Both the position numbers and the translations under genes were made by a program. The notes under the pieces were generated by a model that saw nothing but the letters and a program-made list of their open reading frames with translations, did no database searches and was not told the origin of the DNA. From the NCBI RefSeq assembly GCF_016406125.1, contig NZ_CP066339.1, forward strand, positions 1,984,001 to 2,048,000: DNA of 64,000 nucleotides, read 5' to 3'. This document shows positions 9,365-18,214 of the stretch, one piece after another. The stretch comes from Alicyclobacillus sp. SO9 (lineage in GTDB: Bacteria > Bacillota > Bacilli > Alicyclobacillales > Alicyclobacillaceae). The number at the start of each line of letters is the position of its first letter. Position 1 is the first letter of the stretch.

Positions 9365-10360
9365 TCATCTTCCTGCATTTTGAATCTCGTGCGCTAAACG
9401 GAGATTTTCCAGTGCATCATATGGTGACATGGGCGGAGAACTTGTTCCGCGAACACATTGCACCATATTAGCTATTTCAGCTTCGAGTTCAAATAGTTCG
9501 CCGGAGTGTCCCTCCAGCGTGATTTCTTGAGGAGTACTGTCTTTGCGGACTACAAGTTGAACAATTGGATTACGTGTTCTATCAGTAAGTCCATGCCATT
9601 CTGCGCGCAGCGATCCCTCAGTACCGTAAATCGTCGCAACAAGGTGATGTCCGTCTGCCGTAAGGCAGTAGCGGTATGTAGCATGGGGTCCATTTTGAAA
9701 GTCAAGCGCCACCGAACAGTGGTCTGCTTTGGTGCCAGAAGACCCAGGAAAACGGCTGCTGACTGTGTGTGGACGCCCCTCAAGATTACCAATCCAGGTC
9801 ATCAAATCGAGGTGGTGGACGGCCTCTTCTATCATCCAGTTGCCCACAGCCTCATCGTTCCAACGCCATCCATGACTTCCTTGACGAAACGGATGACGTT
9901 CCAGCGCTATATCAATCCAAAGAACGTCTCCAATCGTGCCGTCATCTACAAGAGACTTGACTTTTGTCCACAATCTGGACAGTCTTAATTCATACCCCAC
10001 ATATAAGCATTGGCTGCCGGATTCCCACGCAGCAATAACCTTGTTTGCATCGTCAACAGTGGAAGCCAGAGGTTTTTCCAGCAGAACGTGCAATCCCTTC
10101 TGGAGTCCATGAATGGCGTACTGGGCATGAAGATGGTTCGGGACGACTACGTCAAGAACGTCAATTTCGCAGGACTCCAGGCCTTCCTCCAGGCTGTCGA
10201 AGAAAGGACACGATATCGATTCGTTTGCTGGCTTCACCCCGGTTGTATTCACAATAAAGGCAAGTTCTGCGCCTGGGGTGTTCGTGATGATTTGAGCATG
10301 ATGGCGTCCCCATCCTCCGTATCCTGCAAGTCCAAACCGAACTGGCTGCTGTTTTTGCAT
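9365..10360 (-). CDS. Gfo/Idh/MocA-family sugar dehydrogenase (last gene of the minus-strand operon)
   Basis: This 331-residue NAD(P)-dependent oxidoreductase has an N-terminal Rossmann fold starting FGLAGYGGWGRHHA, the family's catalytic-lysine motif LLEKPLAST near residue 94, and the C-terminal alpha/beta substrate domain with the VHHLDLMTWIG helix around 180. Members oxidise or epimerise sugars, cyclitols or their phosphates; the substrate here is unknown. It lies 13 bases behind a second Gfo/Idh gene in a four-gene operon headed by a ROK repressor, which points to sugar-inducible expression. GGAG precedes the ATG. The two Gfo/Idh proteins of this operon are diverged from each other, so they probably catalyse different steps rather than being recent copies. 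Confidence 0.85.
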   Translation of the reverse strand: MQKQQPVRFGLAGYGGWGRHHAQIITNTPGAELAFIVNTTGVKPANESISCPFFDSLEEGLESCEIDVLDVVVPNHLHAQYAIHGLQKGLHVLLEKPLASTVDDANKVIAAWESGSQCLYVGYELRLSRLWTKVKSLVDDGTIGDVLWIDIALERHPFRQGSHGWRWNDEAVGNWMIEEAVHHLDLMTWIGNLEGRPHTVSSRFPGSSGTKADHCSVALDFQNGPHATYRYCLTADGHHLVATIYGTEGSLRAEWHGLTDRTRNPIVQLVVRKDSTPQEITLEGHSGELFELEAEIANMVQCVRGTSSPPMSPYDALENLRLAHEIQNAGR

Positions 10361-10373
10361 TTTTCAGGACTCC

Positions 10374-11369
10374 TTACATGGGAGACTTAATGGCCGTTTC
10401 GAGAAGACGTTGAACCTTATAGGCTGTCTGAAAATCAGGCTGCGCGGATTGTCCTGTTTCAATCGCTGTCAGAAATGTGTCCAGTTGAATCAAAAATGGA
10501 CTCCGTTTGTCGATGTCTTCATTTGCTTCAAACTCTGGATGGTCCTCGCTGTACCACTGAATGGTGAGTGCGTCAGGCTCACTTGCATCATAGGCGGCGT
10601 AACCGTTGGCCCCCATAATTTCGACCCGGTAGGTTCCGGGACCGACTCTGCTGTTAAAGATGGACAGCAGAGCTCCTGAAGCAAATCTCCCTGTGAGTAC
10701 CGACATGTCATCGTTGTTGGGCAGTGTACCGTCATGTGGTACAAACGTGCCTAAGCTGCCATAGACTTGGACCAAAGGACCGCACACGGGCTCTAACATC
10801 CAGGTAGCCATATCCATTGAGTGTGAACCAAAGTCTGTAACGGCTCCTGCACCAGAAACGGAGTCGCGCATTCTCCATTCCATACCGATGTCTTCATTAA
10901 CCAGCCGTGCCCCTGTGCAAATTTCTCTGTAGGCAAAGACTTTGCCCAGAGCCTGGCTTGTAATGAATTTGTGTAAACGTTGAACGCCGCCGCGATAGCG
11001 GTTTTCAAAACCTATGAGATTCACAACCCCTGCGTTCTGCACAGCCTCCTGCATGTGATAGGCACCCTCCAAGGTGTCTGATGCAGGTTTTTCGCACAGG
11101 ACAGCTAACCCTCGTTCTGCTGCAGCCCTCACATACTGCGCGTGAAACCGATTTGGGACGCCTATTATCACTGCATCGAGAGGCTGTTCAAGAAACTCAG
11201 TAAAAGTCTTCGCAACGTGCAAATGAGGGAGACCGTCTGCAAAACGTTCTGCCTGCTTATCATTCTCATCGAAAATTGCTTTCAGGCTGCATCTTCCTGA
11301 AAGAGCTTGAATGGCATCCGCGTGTAATTGGGCAATTCCTCCACAACCAATCAGGCCAATTTTAATCAT
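10374..11369 (-). CDS. Gfo/Idh/MocA-family sugar dehydrogenase
   Basis: The 331-residue protein begins with the dinucleotide-binding loop IGLIGCGGIAQLHADA and carries the lysine motif VLCEKPASDTLE near residue 94. The substrate-domain segment AVTDFGSHSMDMATWML follows near residue 180. The start codon overlaps the stop of the upstream glycosidase-like gene by four bases (ATGA), so translation is coupled. Known relatives include inositol and glucose-fructose dehydrogenases and enzymes that make 3-keto sugars; the substrate is not evident. Its partner could be the downstream Gfo/Idh or the glycosidase-like protein. Confidence 0.85.
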   Translation of the reverse strand: MIKIGLIGCGGIAQLHADAIQALSGRCSLKAIFDENDKQAERFADGLPHLHVAKTFTEFLEQPLDAVIIGVPNRFHAQYVRAAAERGLAVLCEKPASDTLEGAYHMQEAVQNAGVVNLIGFENRYRGGVQRLHKFITSQALGKVFAYREICTGARLVNEDIGMEWRMRDSVSGAGAVTDFGSHSMDMATWMLEPVCGPLVQVYGSLGTFVPHDGTLPNNDDMSVLTGRFASGALLSIFNSRVGPGTYRVEIMGANGYAAYDASEPDALTIQWYSEDHPEFEANEDIDKRSPFLIQLDTFLTAIETGQSAQPDFQTAYKVQRLLETAIKSPM

Positions 11370-12307
11370 GATTGCTCACCCCACCTCATTACGGACACAC
11401 ACAGGTCATGTGCTCCCGATGACGTTGTCCGTTCATAGTAAACATACAAATTGTTGTTAACTAGTATTGGATCTACGTAACGAATCCTGTCTGCACTGAG
11501 TTGGCTTATCCAGCTCTCAAGACGACCTAAGGGCCGGATTTCGGTGTCGCTGTCCATAATGGCAAGTGTTGCTTCTTCTTCATAATTTGATCCTTCATCG
11601 GTATTCGCATCATAAAAGACAAGGTCTTTGGGCGAAAATGGGATAATACCAGAAAGTCGTGCGGTGTGACTGTCGAGTAGATTGGGACGCGGATTGAGGA
11701 CCGACCCGCTCCATGTAAATTGCTTACCGTCTGTTGAAGTCGCCAATCCCGTTCTGGACAACACAGATTGGATAGTGAAAACATCTCCAGAGTCACGAAT
11801 ATCGGATTCAATTTCGTTAATATTGGCAACTTTCTGGGCATAGCTAACATACATGTTGACGTTGCCGTCACCGACTACAACATATGGGTCTTTTACAGCT
11901 TCCGCGTTACAATCACTGCCATTGAGCGCAGGTCGAAGGTTTTTTATATCGAGTTTCTCTGGACTGTCACTGGTAACAAAGTCAATCTTCCAGCGGTCGG
12001 TTTCACTATCAACATAACTGAGATAACAGATAAACTCGTCGCCGATTTTACGAATGCAGGGGCGTTCCATCGATCGCGTTGATAATGCCTTCCCTTCAAA
12101 CACAACAATATCTTCAAACGAAATTCCGTCTTGGCTGAATGCAAGGCGATTTTCGTAACCTCGCCGCCCATCGCCTCCGCGCAGTCTATACCCGAGTAAA
12201 AACCCGTAGCCTTCCACATACGTGGCCGATGGCGCACCGACCCACCATCCTGGCTCCTTACGAGATGCTTCCCTAATTTTGTAGGTTGTTATCACTGGTT
12301 TCTTCAT
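11366..12307 (-). CDS. Beta-propeller glycosidase-like protein (GH43/GH32/GH130-like)
   Basis: The 313-residue protein has no signal peptide. It shows repeated blade-like strand patterns (WWVGAPSATYVEGYGFLLGY, RPCIRKIGDEFICYLSYVD, KDPYVVVGDGNVNMYVSYA, RYVDPILVNNNLYVYYERT) that fit a five-bladed propeller as in GH43, GH32 and GH130. Acidic residues sit in the blade starts (D in KDPYV, E in SMERP), but I cannot assign a catalytic triad. It starts eight bases after the ROK repressor gene and overlaps the next dehydrogenase by four bases, so it acts with them. It could be a true glycosidase, a phosphorylase of the GH130 type, or a protein acting on an oxidised sugar. Confidence 0.55.
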   Translation of the reverse strand: MKKPVITTYKIREASRKEPGWWVGAPSATYVEGYGFLLGYRLRGGDGRRGYENRLAFSQDGISFEDIVVFEGKALSTRSMERPCIRKIGDEFICYLSYVDSETDRWKIDFVTSDSPEKLDIKNLRPALNGSDCNAEAVKDPYVVVGDGNVNMYVSYAQKVANINEIESDIRDSGDVFTIQSVLSRTGLATSTDGKQFTWSGSVLNPRPNLLDSHTARLSGIIPFSPKDLVFYDANTDEGSNYEEEATLAIMDSDTEIRPLGRLESWISQLSADRIRYVDPILVNNNLYVYYERTTSSGAHDLCVSVMRWGEQS

Positions 12308-12315
12308 CTAAATAC

Positions 12316-13479
12316 TCACCTCTGATTTGAATTTGGCGATACAAACCAACTGTTTACTGCAAACATTGCTGCACCCACAGAAGGTCTCCATTGCTCCTCC
12401 ACGTCAAAGTGTTGTCTTCGAATCTCTGGTTGAATCCAGGGATTCCGACGTCTCAACGCGAGTTCCGTTCCTGGGCGAAGGAGTGCTCCTAACTTTCCGC
12501 CAAGTACAATAGGAATTCTTCCAAGGAGAAAGGTAATAGACTCACAAGCCTGTGCGATTGCATCGAACGAATCATGGAGCAGGGTGTAGTGGTCTGTCGC
12601 TTCGTCTTCAAGCAATGCATGGATTGCGTTTAGCAAATTGGCTTTTGCGGTCAAGTTACGTGGATCTACTGCATCGAGGGAGAATTGTCTCGCCAAAGAG
12701 TTCACATTGACATAGGAATCGAGACAACCGTTTCTGCCGCAAATGTCGCAATAGGGTCCCTGTGGGTTCACAATCATATGGGCAATTTCGCCCACGCTGT
12801 TTCCTAAGGACAACGGTTGGTTCCCCACAATGATTCCGGCTCCGATACTGCTGCCGACGCTGAGATAAACCAGACTCTCAACAGACGTTTTTAACGCCTC
12901 AGTTAATGCACAAGCCATTGCGTTGTTAATATATCGCATTGGCACGTCGAGACTGGACTGGAGCTTCAAGAGTAATTCGTTGTAGTGAAGAGAGGGGAGA
13001 ACAGTTGATTCAATTACCGTTGTTGAATCTGACGAGACAATACCGGGAACAGACACAGTTCCTCCAAGCACCCGTCTGTGACTGCGGTTCAGAGCACTTG
13101 CTAAGTCGCCTGTACCTGTAAGAAACTCTTCGAGTGTAAAACTGCTTTTTGTCACTAAGTTTTGATAGACATCGACCAATGACAATACTGAGCCTTCGGG
13201 ACTGACGTCCACTCCTATGAATGTCATTTCTGCTTCATTTAATCGATAATGCGTTGACGGCGCTCCCCGACTGCGGCGCTCTTCCGACTCTCCAACAACC
13301 CACCCCAACTGCTGTAGTTCATCAAGGATGGCGGACACCGTCACTCTGGACAATTGGGTATGGTGGATAAGCCCCGTTTGCGTTAGACCTGGACGACTTC
13401 TCAAAGCATTCATGATAGAACTGCGATTCAATTGACGAATGTGTTGTGTAGACGTGATTGCAGATGTGTTCTCTTGCAA
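12316..13479 (-). CDS. ROK-family transcriptional repressor (NagC/XylR type)
   Basis: The 387 residues comprise an N-terminal winged helix-turn-helix (about 15-75, TQTGLIHHTQLSRVTVSAIL) followed by a sugar-kinase-like ROK domain. The ROK zinc motif is seen as CDICGRNGCLDSYV near residue 245, and a glycine-rich loop YLSVGSSIGAGIIVGNQPL lies upstream of it. ROK repressors release DNA when a sugar or sugar phosphate binds. The gene heads the minus-strand operon and is divergent from the operon at 13810. Two near-identical motifs in the shared 330-base control region (13531 and 13723) are candidate operators, one per promoter, implying that it represses itself and both operons. Confidence 0.88.
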   Translation of the reverse strand: MQENTSAITSTQHIRQLNRSSIMNALRSRPGLTQTGLIHHTQLSRVTVSAILDELQQLGWVVGESEERRSRGAPSTHYRLNEAEMTFIGVDVSPEGSVLSLVDVYQNLVTKSSFTLEEFLTGTGDLASALNRSHRRVLGGTVSVPGIVSSDSTTVIESTVLPSLHYNELLLKLQSSLDVPMRYINNAMACALTEALKTSVESLVYLSVGSSIGAGIIVGNQPLSLGNSVGEIAHMIVNPQGPYCDICGRNGCLDSYVNVNSLARQFSLDAVDPRNLTAKANLLNAIHALLEDEATDHYTLLHDSFDAIAQACESITFLLGRIPIVLGGKLGALLRPGTELALRRRNPWIQPEIRRQHFDVEEQWRPSVGAAMFAVNSWFVSPNSNQR

Positions 13480-13530
13480 ATCAGAAGCCCCCTCTTCATA
13501 GACAGAATACTAAGTCATATCGTATTTTTT

Positions 13531-13744
13531 GTAAAGGACATTTTCATAAAACTTCACGGGATATGAAATGAATTCTGTCAATAAAGGTTGTTTATCTTGC
13601 TCTTGTTTGGAAGAAAACGTAGATTCACCTGGTATTTTACCTGTAAATTAGGACTTATAGCAAATATAATGAAAAGGACTTTTGTTTTAAAAAGCGAATA
13701 ATATCTCCAATATGTAATAATGGTGAAGGATGTTTTCACTAAAA
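13531..13744. promoter_or_regulatory. Divergent control region with two repeated ROK-operator candidates
   Basis: The 330-base gap between the ROK gene and the plus-strand operon is AT-rich. The motif GTAAAGGACATTTTCATAAA (13531-13550) recurs as GTGAAGGATGTTTTCACTAA (13723-13742); AAGGA followed two bases later by TTTTCA is common to both. A weaker relative, AAAAGGACTTTTG, lies between them near 13671. One copy sits about 50 bases upstream of the repressor start, the other about 65 bases upstream of the GTG at 13810, as expected for a repressor of both promoters. The operator role is inference. Confidence 0.5.
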
Positions 13745-13809
13745 GCAGAATACTTAAAAGACAGAAGACTTAAGAATAACTACTTGGTTCTAAGTTGGAG
13801 GTGTCAAGT

Positions 13810-14685
13810 GTGAATTTAGCTATGATTGGAGAGGACCTGATTCACAGTTATATCTACCCTGGACGAATCAATGGCTTCTACCGGAATTTGCTTGAACAGT
13901 ACGGCGGCTGGATGGCGGATATGCATCCGAAACATGACAGCAATGCACTTGATTCACGTGTTCAGATTTCGGTCATCGTTTCCACGGATACGGAGTTAGC
14001 CAGCAAGATTGCCGAAACATGTAAAATTGAAACGGTTGTCACTCAAATGACGCCGGATATGGTGGATGAGTTAGACGGCGCAATCATCATGGAACGAGAC
14101 GGGAACCTACATTTAGAGATGGCAAGGCCCTTCATTGAACAAGGAAAGTTTGTCTATATCGATAAGCCGGTAGCTCAAACATTAAGAGACATTGTGGAAC
14201 TGGAGGCCATTGCCAAAGCACACAACGCTCCTGTGCTTGGAGGCTCGGCAGTCAGGTACAGCCAGCGTATGAAAGCCGCAAGAGAACATTCACAAAACGC
14301 TGTGTCTGTTCACATTGCAGGACCAGGACCGTGGTTTGAATATGGGAGCCATATGGTTGAAGCCCTTGTCATTCTAATGGGATGGGACATTGTGGAGACA
14401 ACTGTGCTCGGTACCGAGACATCCGGTGCAGCAACGCTGCAATGGGCAGACGGTCGCTGTGGCGTAATTCAATACGGGAAAGGATATCCGCCAGGATTCA
14501 CGATTCAGTTGTTTGGTGAGGGCGAGATGTTCCAGACGAACTTGGATGATGCTGTGGCATACTACGAAGGAGTTTCAAATCAAATTGTAGCCGTTGCAAC
14601 AGGAGAGGCTTCTGCAAGTGACTGGTTGGAATTGCGGTCTATCACAAAAGTAATGGAAGAGGTAGGGAGTAAAATTGTTATTTAG
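13810..14685 (+). CDS. Gfo/Idh/MocA-like oxidoreductase (short, divergent)
   Basis: A 291-residue protein. I start it at GTG 13810 because TTGGAGGTG lies eight bases upstream; the in-frame TTG at 13795 is inside that ribosome site. The N-terminus NLAMIGEDLIHSYIYPGRIN is an altered Rossmann loop lacking the usual GxGxxG. The lysine motif YIDKPVAQTLRD near residue 117 is typical of Gfo/Idh proteins, as is the later substrate-domain segment FEYGSHMVEALVILMG. The altered nucleotide-binding loop suggests changed or weak cofactor binding. It heads a plus-strand operon with an isomerase/epimerase and an alpha/beta hydrolase, and is divergent from the ROK operon that holds two further Gfo/Idh genes. 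Confidence 0.75.
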   Translation: MNLAMIGEDLIHSYIYPGRINGFYRNLLEQYGGWMADMHPKHDSNALDSRVQISVIVSTDTELASKIAETCKIETVVTQMTPDMVDELDGAIIMERDGNLHLEMARPFIEQGKFVYIDKPVAQTLRDIVELEAIAKAHNAPVLGGSAVRYSQRMKAAREHSQNAVSVHIAGPGPWFEYGSHMVEALVILMGWDIVETTVLGTETSGAATLQWADGRCGVIQYGKGYPPGFTIQLFGEGEMFQTNLDDAVAYYEGVSNQIVAVATGEASASDWLELRSITKVMEEVGSKIVI

Positions 14686-14752
14686 TATCTGAATTGATAA
14701 CAGCTGGTCACCGTGAAGGACTGAAAGGACCCGGAGGGAGTGGTGAAGAGAG

Positions 14753-15523
14753 ATGAAAATCGGCGTACAACTGTATACGCTGAGGGAAGCAGTAGCGAAG
14801 AGTCTGCCAAGTACTCTTCGGAGGGTAGCTGAGATGGGCTATGAAGGGGTTGAGTTCGCCGGGTTTGCCGGGTATTCGGCAGAGGAACTGCGAGACCTTC
14901 TGTCTCACCTAGGTTTAAGCAGCCTTGGCAGTCACACCAATTTTTATCAACTCAGAGACCATTTTGATGAAGTAGTGAAATTTCATCGTATCTTGGGTAC
15001 GCCATATATTGTCTGCCCATTTCTCGACGAGGAGCTTCGTGCCACGGAAGAGAAGTGCCGACAAGTGGCTCTGCTGTTTGAAGAATGGGGGAGAGCACTG
15101 AAGGATGAAGGCATTGTTTTTTGCTACCACAATCATTCTTTTGAGTTCCAAAAGGATTTTGATGGGCGGCTGTTGTACGACGTGCTAATAGAGCATACAT
15201 CTTCAGATAATGTGAAACTCGAACTAGACACGTGCTGGGTACAGCATGCGGGACAAAATCCCATTGCTTATATGCAAAAATACGCCGACAGGGCAGCGTT
15301 ACTTCACCTGAAAGACTTACGAAACGAAGGGCGGGATGATGTTCAGACCGTACCGTTAGGTGAAGGAAATGTAGACCTTCAAGGAGTTGTTTCCACCGCA
15401 GAACAAATTCACACTGATTGGTTGGTCGTTGAACAGGACTTTTGCCAGTACGATGCCTTTAAAAGTGTTGCAAACAGTCTAAGTTGGTTAAAGAAACACT
15501 ATAGGTCCGAGCCTTTTCACTAG
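14753..15523 (+). CDS. Sugar phosphate isomerase/epimerase family TIM-barrel protein (AP_endonuc_2)
   Basis: The 256-residue protein matches the xylose-isomerase-like TIM barrel: MKIGVQLYTLRE start, GYEGVEFAGFAGYS, then FCYHNHSFEFQ, LELDTCWVQHAG, ALLHLKDLRN and LVVEQDFCQYD, which carry the Glu/Asp/His/Glu-type metal ligands. The family includes hydroxypyruvate isomerase, inosose dehydratase, tagatose/psicose epimerases and subunits of 3-keto C-glycoside-cleaving enzymes. GGAGGGAG-type sequence lies upstream of the ATG. It lies 67 bases after the Gfo/Idh-like gene, and the pairing of these two families recurs twice more in the window. Confidence 0.85.
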   Translation: MKIGVQLYTLREAVAKSLPSTLRRVAEMGYEGVEFAGFAGYSAEELRDLLSHLGLSSLGSHTNFYQLRDHFDEVVKFHRILGTPYIVCPFLDEELRATEEKCRQVALLFEEWGRALKDEGIVFCYHNHSFEFQKDFDGRLLYDVLIEHTSSDNVKLELDTCWVQHAGQNPIAYMQKYADRAALLHLKDLRNEGRDDVQTVPLGEGNVDLQGVVSTAEQIHTDWLVVEQDFCQYDAFKSVANSLSWLKKHYRSEPFH

Positions 15524-15618
15524 ACGAATCGTTCCTGTCCGAGGACATATCATTCCGTTCGTTGATACGGTAAGTGAGGTGAAGCGGGATTCAGTTTGTC
15601 AGAGAGCACATCGAGTGT

Positions 15619-16338
15619 ATGTATGAAGGAAAAACCTTGCGCGGAATGTTTCATAGACCTGCCGTTGAGAATCTAGCGCAAGTACCTGTGGTGATAATGC
15701 TTCACGGCTTCACGGGGAGCAGAGTCGAAAGTCATCGGCTCTTCTTTCATATCTCTGAAGAACTGGAGCGCATGAATGTTGGTAGTTTGCGTTTTGATTT
15801 TCTCGGGTGTGGCGAGAGTGACGGGGACTATCAGGAGATGACCGTTACGTCCCTCATTCTGCAAGCACAAGAAGTGTTGCGCTGGTTGAACCATGCTGGC
15901 GTCAGCAACGTGAATGTCACTGTACTTGGATATAGTCTCGGCGGCCTAGTTGCAAGCGAATTGGTGAGGGCGGATAAAAGTCTCGGAAGAGCGATTTTGG
16001 TGTCTCCGAGCAGGCCGTGGTACCTGCGAGAGAAACATAAGGAACGTTTTTCTAATAAGGCAGCTGAGGCTGTTGAAATTGGGGGATATTTAGTAGGAAG
16101 AGGGTTCTACGACAATCTGGTTCAACACCTGGGAGATACGCCGTTTTCAGATGAGCAACAGATTCTCGTCATTCATGGCACTGATGATAACACTACTCCG
16201 TCTGCAATTGGTGAGGAATATCTCTCAATTCCCGGAGGAACCAAGAAATTTATCCCGATATCTGGTGCTGACCATTCTTTTAATACGTTAGCTCAAACAC
16301 ACCAGCTCCTTGAACATATTACAAGATATCTTTCGTAA
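15619..16338 (+). CDS. Alpha/beta hydrolase (acylester/feruloyl-esterase-like)
   Basis: The 239-residue serine hydrolase has VVIMLHGFTGSRVESH (oxyanion-hole HG motif), the nucleophile elbow GYSLGG near residue 116, the acid in IHGTDDNTTP and the histidine in SGADHSFNT near residue 221, so the triad is complete. There is no signal peptide. The size and MYEGKTLRGMFHRP start resemble bacterial cinnamoyl/feruloyl esterases and related carboxylesterases. It is the last gene of the operon at 13810 and is followed by a strong bidirectional terminator. An esterase that removes acyl groups from a sugar would fit, but the substrate is not shown. The start is less certain because the ribosome site is weak. 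Confidence 0.75.
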   Translation: MYEGKTLRGMFHRPAVENLAQVPVVIMLHGFTGSRVESHRLFFHISEELERMNVGSLRFDFLGCGESDGDYQEMTVTSLILQAQEVLRWLNHAGVSNVNVTVLGYSLGGLVASELVRADKSLGRAILVSPSRPWYLREKHKERFSNKAAEAVEIGGYLVGRGFYDNLVQHLGDTPFSDEQQILVIHGTDDNTTPSAIGEEYLSIPGGTKKFIPISGADHSFNTLAQTHQLLEHITRYLS

Positions 16339-16409
16339 AGGGCCGTCACTGCGTCTTCAAACCGTTACTGCACTGTCACGTAGTCTAATACAGATAGCGC
16401 GGCTAGATG

Positions 16410-16445
16410 AACAACAAAGCCAGGCATTTGCCTGGCTTTGTTGTT
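16410..16445. terminator. Strong bidirectional terminator with 17-bp stem
   Basis: The arm AACAACAAAGCCAGGCA (16410-16426) pairs perfectly with its complement at 16429-16445. The A-rich and T-rich ends serve both strands. It separates the alpha/beta hydrolase gene from the converging DUF4855 gene. Confidence 0.85.
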
Positions 16446-16489
16446 CCCTATTTAGGTTTTGCGACACTGTTCATTGAAGACGCGAATGT

Positions 16490-18214
16490 TTACTGAATTT
16501 GAGTGCCCGTCCACAAACCCTCAATAAACCTATTGGTATTATCGTACAGGGAGTGATAAAAGGGATTCGTACTCTGATAGGCTGTAAGCAAAGTCTTGGA
16601 ACCGAGATAGTAGCTCTTTAAAACGTTGTTTTGAAACCCAAAGACGTTACCCGCGGAAAAGTAGTCATAGTACTTCTTTTGTGCTGTTTGCGCAAGGCTC
16701 GTGGTCGCGGAGGTCACGTCCCAGTGAGCTTCAATTTCGATGCCGTCACCATATTGTTTCGCCATTCCCGCCACGGAGGCAAAACGGTCGTAGGCATTGA
16801 TATTCCAGTTGAAGGATACATTCGGTTGAATCATAACGGAGTCAAAACCCAGACTTCTGGCACGTGTTACTCCGACAGCTCCGTAATAGGGAATCCAGAA
16901 GAATTTCCCGCCGTTTAGATGGACCATAAAGGACGTAGCTCGAACTAAGTCTGCGTTATACGGTAAATTTGCCGCCAAGGATTCGGGCTGCCAATAGAAA
17001 CCTGCTAATTCCAAGTTTGAATAATGATGAGATTTCCAATTCTGCTCGATTTGGTGAATGTACCAGTGGATGACTTTCAACTTATTTAAGTAGGCTTGAT
17101 ACTGGCCGACGTCAGCAGGGTTTAAATCGAGAGACCTTCCCGATGGGCTGATAGCACCAAAGGAGCTTGGGCTGGATGTAAGTCCAGGGACATTAATGAC
17201 AACTTTTTCTTTATAGCCCGGGTCATTCAACTTCTTCTTCGCCGTTGCGACGGCTTGATTCAATGCTGAAAGCTGAATGTCCTTTGAAAACAGGTTCTGA
17301 ACCCAGCCGTTGATAGTAGATGCACTCGCAGGAGAGCCGTATGGACCAAAGAGTACGCCGTCATACATCCAATTTGTTGCCTTTCCAGAGCTTGTCTCGT
17401 GGGCAATCATAGGTTCGAAGTTCTGTGCGGTCCAAGTCCCCAATGATCCGTGGCCATCAGTGTATGCAAGCATCAGATTGCGAATTCCGGCGCTCTTCCA
17501 CGAACCGGACGGAAGGTAGCCGACAGATTTGGTACTCCAGGGCTGCGCGTGTCCAAACTGTGGTGTCCATGTGTGCCAATTTGGAGTTTTGAAACCATCT
17601 ACTACAAATTCATCCGCAAACGCAAAAACCTTTGCAGTAAAAATGGCTCTAACATACCTTGCATTCACATTGGTATAGACGCGATAAGCCTGCGTTCCCG
17701 GTGTGGTATCTCCCTTCCATGTCGATTTTGACATACCGACTGAAGTCCAGTGTTTGCCGTCATTTGAGACCTGGTAGGATACGCTGTTTGGAAAATCAAT
17801 CCCCGCGCTCAGGTTTTGCAGCATGTTCAGAGACAGAGAACGTATGTTTTCTGTTTTGCCGAGGTTAATAGTGATGGCACGTCCGTATTGACGGAGGAAA
17901 GCCTCCCAACCGGAGCTTGAAAAACTGAGCGGTGCCATCTGGCCGTCCGTGAGCTGTCCGTTATTCGGCCATTTGGATTCAATGCTGTGAAAGGTGTTGT
18001 CTGGCCACTGCGTTGTGACGGTATAGCTTTTGCCTAGTGCCAAGTCGCTTCCGACATTCTGTGTTCGCCCCATGTTCGCATGACTACCAGCCTGAATAAG
18101 GTGATGGCTCGTCGAATTGCCTGATGTGGTAGCTGCAAAAATCGTACCTGAGGGAACGATGAGGCTCCCGGCTAGGAGCATCGTCGATGCCCCTAACGTC
18201 CACTTCAACTTCAT
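16490..18214 (-). CDS. Secreted DUF4855 protein with discoidin-like N-terminal domain
   Basis: The 574-residue protein has a signal peptide (MKLKWTLGASTMLLAGSLIV, cleavage near IFA-A at about 28). Residues 55-210 look like an F5/8 type C (discoidin) carbohydrate-binding domain, with LGKSYTVTTQWPDN, RAITINLGKTENIRSLSLNM, VSYQVSNDGKHWTSVG and ARYVRAIFTAKVFAFADE. The remaining 350 residues, from RNLMLAYTDGHGSLGTW onward, match the DUF4855 pattern, a TIM-barrel-like domain of unknown function found in extracellular proteins of Bacillota and others. GGAGGTG lies eight bases before the ATG. It is transcribed alone, divergent from the mannosidase unit. An extracellular glycan-binding or glycan-cleaving role is inferred from context. 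Confidence 0.72.
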   Translation of the reverse strand: MKLKWTLGASTMLLAGSLIVPSGTIFAATTSGNSTSHHLIQAGSHANMGRTQNVGSDLALGKSYTVTTQWPDNTFHSIESKWPNNGQLTDGQMAPLSFSSSGWEAFLRQYGRAITINLGKTENIRSLSLNMLQNLSAGIDFPNSVSYQVSNDGKHWTSVGMSKSTWKGDTTPGTQAYRVYTNVNARYVRAIFTAKVFAFADEFVVDGFKTPNWHTWTPQFGHAQPWSTKSVGYLPSGSWKSAGIRNLMLAYTDGHGSLGTWTAQNFEPMIAHETSSGKATNWMYDGVLFGPYGSPASASTINGWVQNLFSKDIQLSALNQAVATAKKKLNDPGYKEKVVINVPGLTSSPSSFGAISPSGRSLDLNPADVGQYQAYLNKLKVIHWYIHQIEQNWKSHHYSNLELAGFYWQPESLAANLPYNADLVRATSFMVHLNGGKFFWIPYYGAVGVTRARSLGFDSVMIQPNVSFNWNINAYDRFASVAGMAKQYGDGIEIEAHWDVTSATTSLAQTAQKKYYDYFSAGNVFGFQNNVLKSYYLGSKTLLTAYQSTNPFYHSLYDNTNRFIEGLWTGTQIQ

